Source: Candidatus Agrococcus pullicola
Lineage (GTDB): Bacteria; Actinomycetota; Actinomycetes; Actinomycetales; Microbacteriaceae
Direction: 5' to 3'
Assembly: GCA_019115685.1 (NCBI GenBank)
Contig: DXDC01000224.1
Coordinates: 1 to 7,965 of the forward strand
Length of the DNA stretch: 7,965 bases
Part shown: positions 4,726 to 7,965 of the stretch, one piece after another
Layout of the letters: each line of letters begins with the position of its first letter
How positions within the stretch are numbered: the stretch's first letter is position 1
Program-made: the position numbers and the translations under genes
Notes under the pieces: model-generated
The model's database searches: none
What the model was told of the DNA's origin: nothing
The model's input: only the letters and a program-made list of their open reading frames with translations

Positions 4726-7281
4726 CTACAGCCGCACGACCTCGGTCACTCGCAGTATGGCTTCGCCCGCTTCGTCAGAAGCGGCGAGGTCGATCTCGGC
4801 ACGGATCCGCCAGTCGTGGTTGCCCTCCGGGTCGGCGATAATCTGCTCCGCTCGCCAGAGTCCTTCTGCGACCGCGGCGTCACTGCTGTCGATGAGGCAC
4901 AGCTGCGGGCTACGGGCGGCAGCATCGATGCCGATCCATTCGTGCTCGTCGTAGTAGCGGTCGAGCGCATCCGGCCACCGCATGTCGGGATCGAGTGTCT
5001 GCAGGTCCGCGTCGCGCTGCTGCGCGGCAAGCTGCACGCGGCGCCAGAGCGCATTGCGAACAAGCACGGTGAACGCCTTCGGCTGCTCGGTGATGCCGCG
5101 GGGGAGCGCGGGCAGCGCTGGGGCGCCGTCGTCACCGAAGGGTGCGATCAACGACTCCCACTCGTCCACCAGGCTTGAGTCCACCTGCCGCACAGTTGCT
5201 CCGAGCCACTCGATGAGGGCGTCCAGCTCTTCGGTCTTGAATTCAGCCGTGACCGTCCTATCGAGCGCACGGTAGGCATCCGACAGGTACCGCAGCAGCA
5301 CGCCTTCGCTGCGAGCGAGGTCGTTGTAGGCAACGTATTCGGCGAAGTTCAGCCCGCGCTCGATCATGTCGCGCACGACGGACTTCGGGCTGAGCTCCCA
5401 ATCGCGCACCCAAGGCTGCTGCTCGGCGTAATCGTCGAACAACTGCTCCAGCAACTCGGCCAACGGCTTCGGGTACGTGATCTCCTCGAGCCGCTCCATG
5501 CGCTCTTCATATTCGACGCCGTCGGCTTTCATCTCGAAGATGGCTTCGCCCCGTGCCTTGTTCTGCTGTTGATAGAGCACCGGTCGCGGATTATCGAGGG
5601 TCGATTCGATCACACTCAGTACATCGAGCGCGTAGTCTCCGCTGCCGACCGCACCGGGCCCGTTGTCGGGATCGAGGACGCTGATCACCGCCAGCGCGAA
5701 CGGTGACAGCGGCTGATTCAGTGCAAAGTCCGGCTGCAGCTCGACGGCCAATCTGATGCTCGGACGGTCGGTGCCCGGCAGGGGATGGTCGCGGTCGATC
5801 ACGACGATCTCACCGCGCACCAGCGTGCGAAAGATGCTGATCGCACGGCGTGCGAGTTCGTACTTGCGCTCACGAGGTCCGTAGCTGTCGAAGATGAGCT
5901 CGCGAGTGTGCCGCACGACATCACCGCCACGCGCAATCAGATTGATCAGCATGGCGGACGTGATCGTGAAGTGGCTCTCCAACGGCTCGGGTTCGGCATC
6001 GTTGAGTCGTTGAAATGTCTTCTCCGTCCAGTTCACGAACCCTTGCGGCGGAGACTTCCGTTTGATCTTCTTCTGTTTCTTGGCGTCGCCCTCCGCCTTC
6101 TTCACCGCGTGCGCGAACTCGATGACGTGCTCGGGAGCTTCCACGACGATGAGTCCGTGATCGTCGTACCCTGCCCGTCCGGCACGACCCGCGATCTGGT
6201 GGTACTCGCGTGCACTCAAGTGCCGCATCGCCGTACCGTCGAACTTCGACAGTGCCGTGAACAGCACCGAGCGGATGGGCACATTGATGCCGACGCCAAG
6301 CGTGTCGGTGCCGCAGATCACACGTAGCAAGCCCCGCTGGGCGAGCACCTCGACCAGTCTTCGGTAGCGGGGGAGCATCCCGGCGTGGTGCACACCTATG
6401 CCCGCACGCACATAGCGTGACAGGGCCCGGCCGAACGTTGTCGTGAACCGGAAATCGCCGATGGCGCGTGCTATCTCGTCTTTCTGCTCGCGTGTCGCCA
6501 CCCGGTGGCTGGTCAGCGCCTGGGCCCGTTCAACGGCTTGCGCCTGCGAGAAGTGCACAATGTACACGGGTGACTCGTGGTCCTCGACAAGACGTTCAAC
6601 GGTCTCGTGCACAGGCGTCGTCACCCACTCGAATTCGAGGGGTACCGGACGGACGGCACCCGCGACGAGTTCGGTGGGGCGGTTGGTTCGGCGAGTCAGA
6701 TCGTTCCGGATCCGTTCGGTGTCGCCCAGCGTCGCGCTCATGAGCAGGAACTGCGCCTGCGGCAGGAGGAGCAAGGGAACCTGCCAGGCCCAGCCGCGCT
6801 CCGGGTCGCCGAAATAGTGGAATTCGTCCATCACGACCTGCGTGACCGGCGCATCTTCTCCGTGGCGCAAAGCACGATTCGCGAGGATCTCGGCGGTGCA
6901 GCACAGGATCGGCGCGTCAGCGTTCACCGAGGTGTCGCCCGTGACCATGCCCACGTTCTCTGCGCCGAACTGCTCGACGAGCGCGAAGAACTTCTCGCTC
7001 ACGAGCGCTTTGATAGGTGCGGTGTACACACTGACCCCGCCGCCGCAGAGCGCCGTCGCGTGGGCGATCATCGCCACCAGACTCTTGCCGGTTCCCGTGG
7101 GAGTAGCCAGCACCACGTTGGCACCCGTTACCAGGTGCAGCGCAGCTTCTTCCTGGGCGGGATACAGCTCCAGGGCGCGAGTACTGCACCAGCGTTCGAC
7201 GGCTTCGAGCAGTGAGTCTTCGTCGAATTTGGTCGGGAGGAGATCGATGAGTCTGGGTGGGGCATTCTGCTCATCGCTCAT
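4726..7281 (-). CDS. Ski2-like DExH-box RNA helicase with C-terminal DUF3516-type region
   Basis: An 851-residue cytoplasmic ATP-dependent helicase. From the ATG at 7281: YPAQEEA (40-46) resembles the Q-motif region; Walker A is ATPTGTGKS (59-67); motif Ia is APIKALV (88-94); motif II is DEFH (152-155); motif III is SAT (182-184); motif IV is around YIVHFSQ (240-245). GVHHAGMLPRYRRLVE (296-311) and GTDTLGVGINVP (324-335) form motifs IVa and V, and QIAGRAGRAG (362-371) is motif VI. The HHAGM and GRAGR signatures are those of Ski2/Mtr4/HelY-like helicases. A lysine-rich linker (394-409, AEGDAKKQKKIKRK) leads to ~440 C-terminal residues matching the region annotated DUF3516 in actinobacteria, where such proteins have about this length. 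Roles in RNA unwinding or turnover are expected. TTG at 7284 is in frame, but ATG at 7281 fits the -10 spacing better. It is divergent from the Nudix gene and intact. Confidence 0.93.
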   Translation of the reverse strand: MSDEQNAPPRLIDLLPTKFDEDSLLEAVERWCSTRALELYPAQEEAALHLVTGANVVLATPTGTGKSLVAMIAHATALCGGGVSVYTAPIKALVSEKFFALVEQFGAENVGMVTGDTSVNADAPILCCTAEILANRALRHGEDAPVTQVVMDEFHYFGDPERGWAWQVPLLLLPQAQFLLMSATLGDTERIRNDLTRRTNRPTELVAGAVRPVPLEFEWVTTPVHETVERLVEDHESPVYIVHFSQAQAVERAQALTSHRVATREQKDEIARAIGDFRFTTTFGRALSRYVRAGIGVHHAGMLPRYRRLVEVLAQRGLLRVICGTDTLGVGINVPIRSVLFTALSKFDGTAMRHLSAREYHQIAGRAGRAGYDDHGLIVVEAPEHVIEFAHAVKKAEGDAKKQKKIKRKSPPQGFVNWTEKTFQRLNDAEPEPLESHFTITSAMLINLIARGGDVVRHTRELIFDSYGPRERKYELARRAISIFRTLVRGEIVVIDRDHPLPGTDRPSIRLAVELQPDFALNQPLSPFALAVISVLDPDNGPGAVGSGDYALDVLSVIESTLDNPRPVLYQQQNKARGEAIFEMKADGVEYEERMERLEEITYPKPLAELLEQLFDDYAEQQPWVRDWELSPKSVVRDMIERGLNFAEYVAYNDLARSEGVLLRYLSDAYRALDRTVTAEFKTEELDALIEWLGATVRQVDSSLVDEWESLIAPFGDDGAPALPALPRGITEQPKAFTVLVRNALWRRVQLAAQQRDADLQTLDPDMRWPDALDRYYDEHEWIGIDAAARSPQLCLIDSSDAAVAEGLWRAEQIIADPEGNHDWRIRAEIDLAASDEAGEAILRVTEVVRL

Positions 7282-7287
7282 CAATCC

Positions 7288-7293
7288 ACAGTA
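7288..7293 (-). promoter_or_regulatory. -10-like hexamer positioned for a leaderless helicase mRNA
   Basis: On the minus strand this reads TACTGT (fits TANNNT), followed by exactly six bases (GGATTG) and then the ATG at 7281. That places the expected transcription start on the A of the start codon. No strong Shine-Dalgarno sequence is present, which agrees with a leaderless message, common in actinobacteria. The -35 position shows no good match, so this is tentative. Confidence 0.4.
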
Positions 7294-7364
7294 TCGGGCT
7301 CACGCTGGCTTCGCCTCCCGTTCCGGGACTGCGAGCGGGCGGCATGCTGTGCGAAGCTGGCGGC

Positions 7365-7965
7365 ATGACGATCGTTCCTCCAGCCGCCGGCGAACCGCGT
7401 CGGCCAACCGGGCCGAGAAACCCGGGGGATGCCTGGGTGGTGGCCGAGACGGGCGAGCGCTACTGGGGTCGTTACGGTGCGGCGGGTCTGCTGGCGGTCG
7501 ATCGTGACCGAGGCATCCTGTTGCAGCATCGGGTCTCCTGGAGTCACTTCGGCGGCACGTGGGGATTGCCGGGTGGTGCACTGCACGAGGGTGAAAGCGC
7601 GATCGACGGAGCCATTCGCGAGGCGCAGGAGGAAGCGGGAGTACCGGACGGTGCGATTCGACCACGCTTCACGAGATTGCTGGATCTCGACATCTGGACC
7701 TACACGACGGTCGTTGCAGACGTCGTGGCGGAGTTCGAGCCGACGATCAGTGATCCAGAGAGTGTTGCGTTGGAGTGGGTGCCCATCGAACGGGTATCCG
7801 ACCGGCCACTGCATCCCGGATTCTCGGACGCGTGGCCCACTCTGCGCGCCCTGCTGGATGAGCGCCCCGCCATCGTCGTCGACGCGGCTAACGTCGTGGG
7901 GGCCGTTCCCGACGGGTGGTGGAGAGACAGGGCGGGTGCGGCCGAACGGTTGCGGAATCGGCTCC
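7365..7965 (+). CDS. Nudix hydrolase with a second C-terminal NYN-like domain (3' end outside window)
   Basis: The frame is open from ATG 7365 to the window end, 200 codons with no stop. The Nudix domain spans about residues 32-165. Its box at 71-93 fits GX5EX7REUXEEXGU exactly: G71, E77, R85, E86, E89, E90, G92, V93. It is preceded by GTWGLPGG, the usual approach strand, so the metal site is complete and the enzyme should hydrolyse a nucleoside diphosphate linked to another group. From about 168 a new domain starts, AIVVDAANVVGAVPDG then WWRDRAGAAERLR. The VDAAN strand with its Asp resembles the N-terminal strand of NYN/PIN-type nucleases; I recall this tail in actinobacterial Nudix proteins. 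In-frame ATG 7344 is an alternative start; neither has a strong ribosome site. It is divergent from the helicase across about 83 bases. The substrate is not deducible. Confidence 0.88.
   Translation, partial: MTIVPPAAGEPRRPTGPRNPGDAWVVAETGERYWGRYGAAGLLAVDRDRGILLQHRVSWSHFGGTWGLPGGALHEGESAIDGAIREAQEEAGVPDGAIRPRFTRLLDLDIWTYTTVVADVVAEFEPTISDPESVALEWVPIERVSDRPLHPGFSDAWPTLRALLDERPAIVVDAANVVGAVPDGWWRDRAGAAERLRNRL

Noticed and set aside
7338..7367. Repeated GGCGGCATG at both possible Nudix starts
   Set aside because: A nine-base match 21 bases apart in GC-rich DNA is not remarkable. It only leaves the choice between ATG 7344 and ATG 7365 open.
5785..7507. Several plus-strand open frames opposite the helicase, some over 120 codons
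   Set aside because: All are antisense to the helicase, whose motifs are complete and in order.
7281..7814. Minus-strand open frame opposite the Nudix gene
   Set aside because: It lies antisense to a perfect Nudix box and has no family features of its own.

Overview
The window is high-GC DNA with tightly packed genes, GTG as well as ATG starts, and protein families typical of Actinobacteria. A member of Microbacteriaceae or a close relative is my inference from gene content and codon choice; no rRNA or other marker gene is present to prove it. The window is cut inside a gene at both ends.

Left block (1-2760, plus strand): a co-directional set. It holds the last 99 codons of a thioredoxin-reductase-like FAD oxidoreductase, a class I SAM methyltransferase overlapping it by one base (TGATG), a 14-TM-type DHA2 major facilitator exporter after a 104-base gap containing nested inverted repeats, and, 8 bases after the exporter, the first ~33 codons of a DsbA/FrnE-like thioredoxin-fold oxidoreductase with an intact CxxC. 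That last gene stops matching its family at about 2760 and appears truncated. Together these genes suggest redox or thiol chemistry plus efflux of a small molecule. The combination resembles the oxidase, S-methyltransferase and exporter trio that protects producers of dithiol toxins such as gliotoxin, but this is analogy only.

Middle block (2774-4695): two divergent genes for membrane proteins I do not recognise. The minus-strand gene (230 aa if corrected, about four TM segments) carries a one-base frameshift near 3140-3163. The plus-strand gene (346 aa, two N-terminal TM segments, a Ser/Thr/Gly-rich stretch, then a soluble domain) is intact with a strong ribosome binding site. Their 187-base spacer is visibly AT-richer than the flanks and holds a perfect 8-bp-arm hairpin and three copies of the 7-mer ACTGCAA. 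This block abuts the truncated oxidoreductase, so a rearrangement boundary lies near 2760-2776.

Right block (4726-7965): a minus-strand Ski2-like DExH helicase of 851 aa with a long C-terminal region of the actinobacterial DUF3516 type, and a divergent Nudix hydrolase with a perfect Nudix box, followed by the start of a second, NYN-like domain cut by the window end. The helicase has a -10-like hexamer placed exactly for a leaderless mRNA.

I found no RNA genes, CRISPR arrays, transposases or integrases. The nearest thing to an undescribed system is the divergent membrane-protein pair with its repeat-rich control region.
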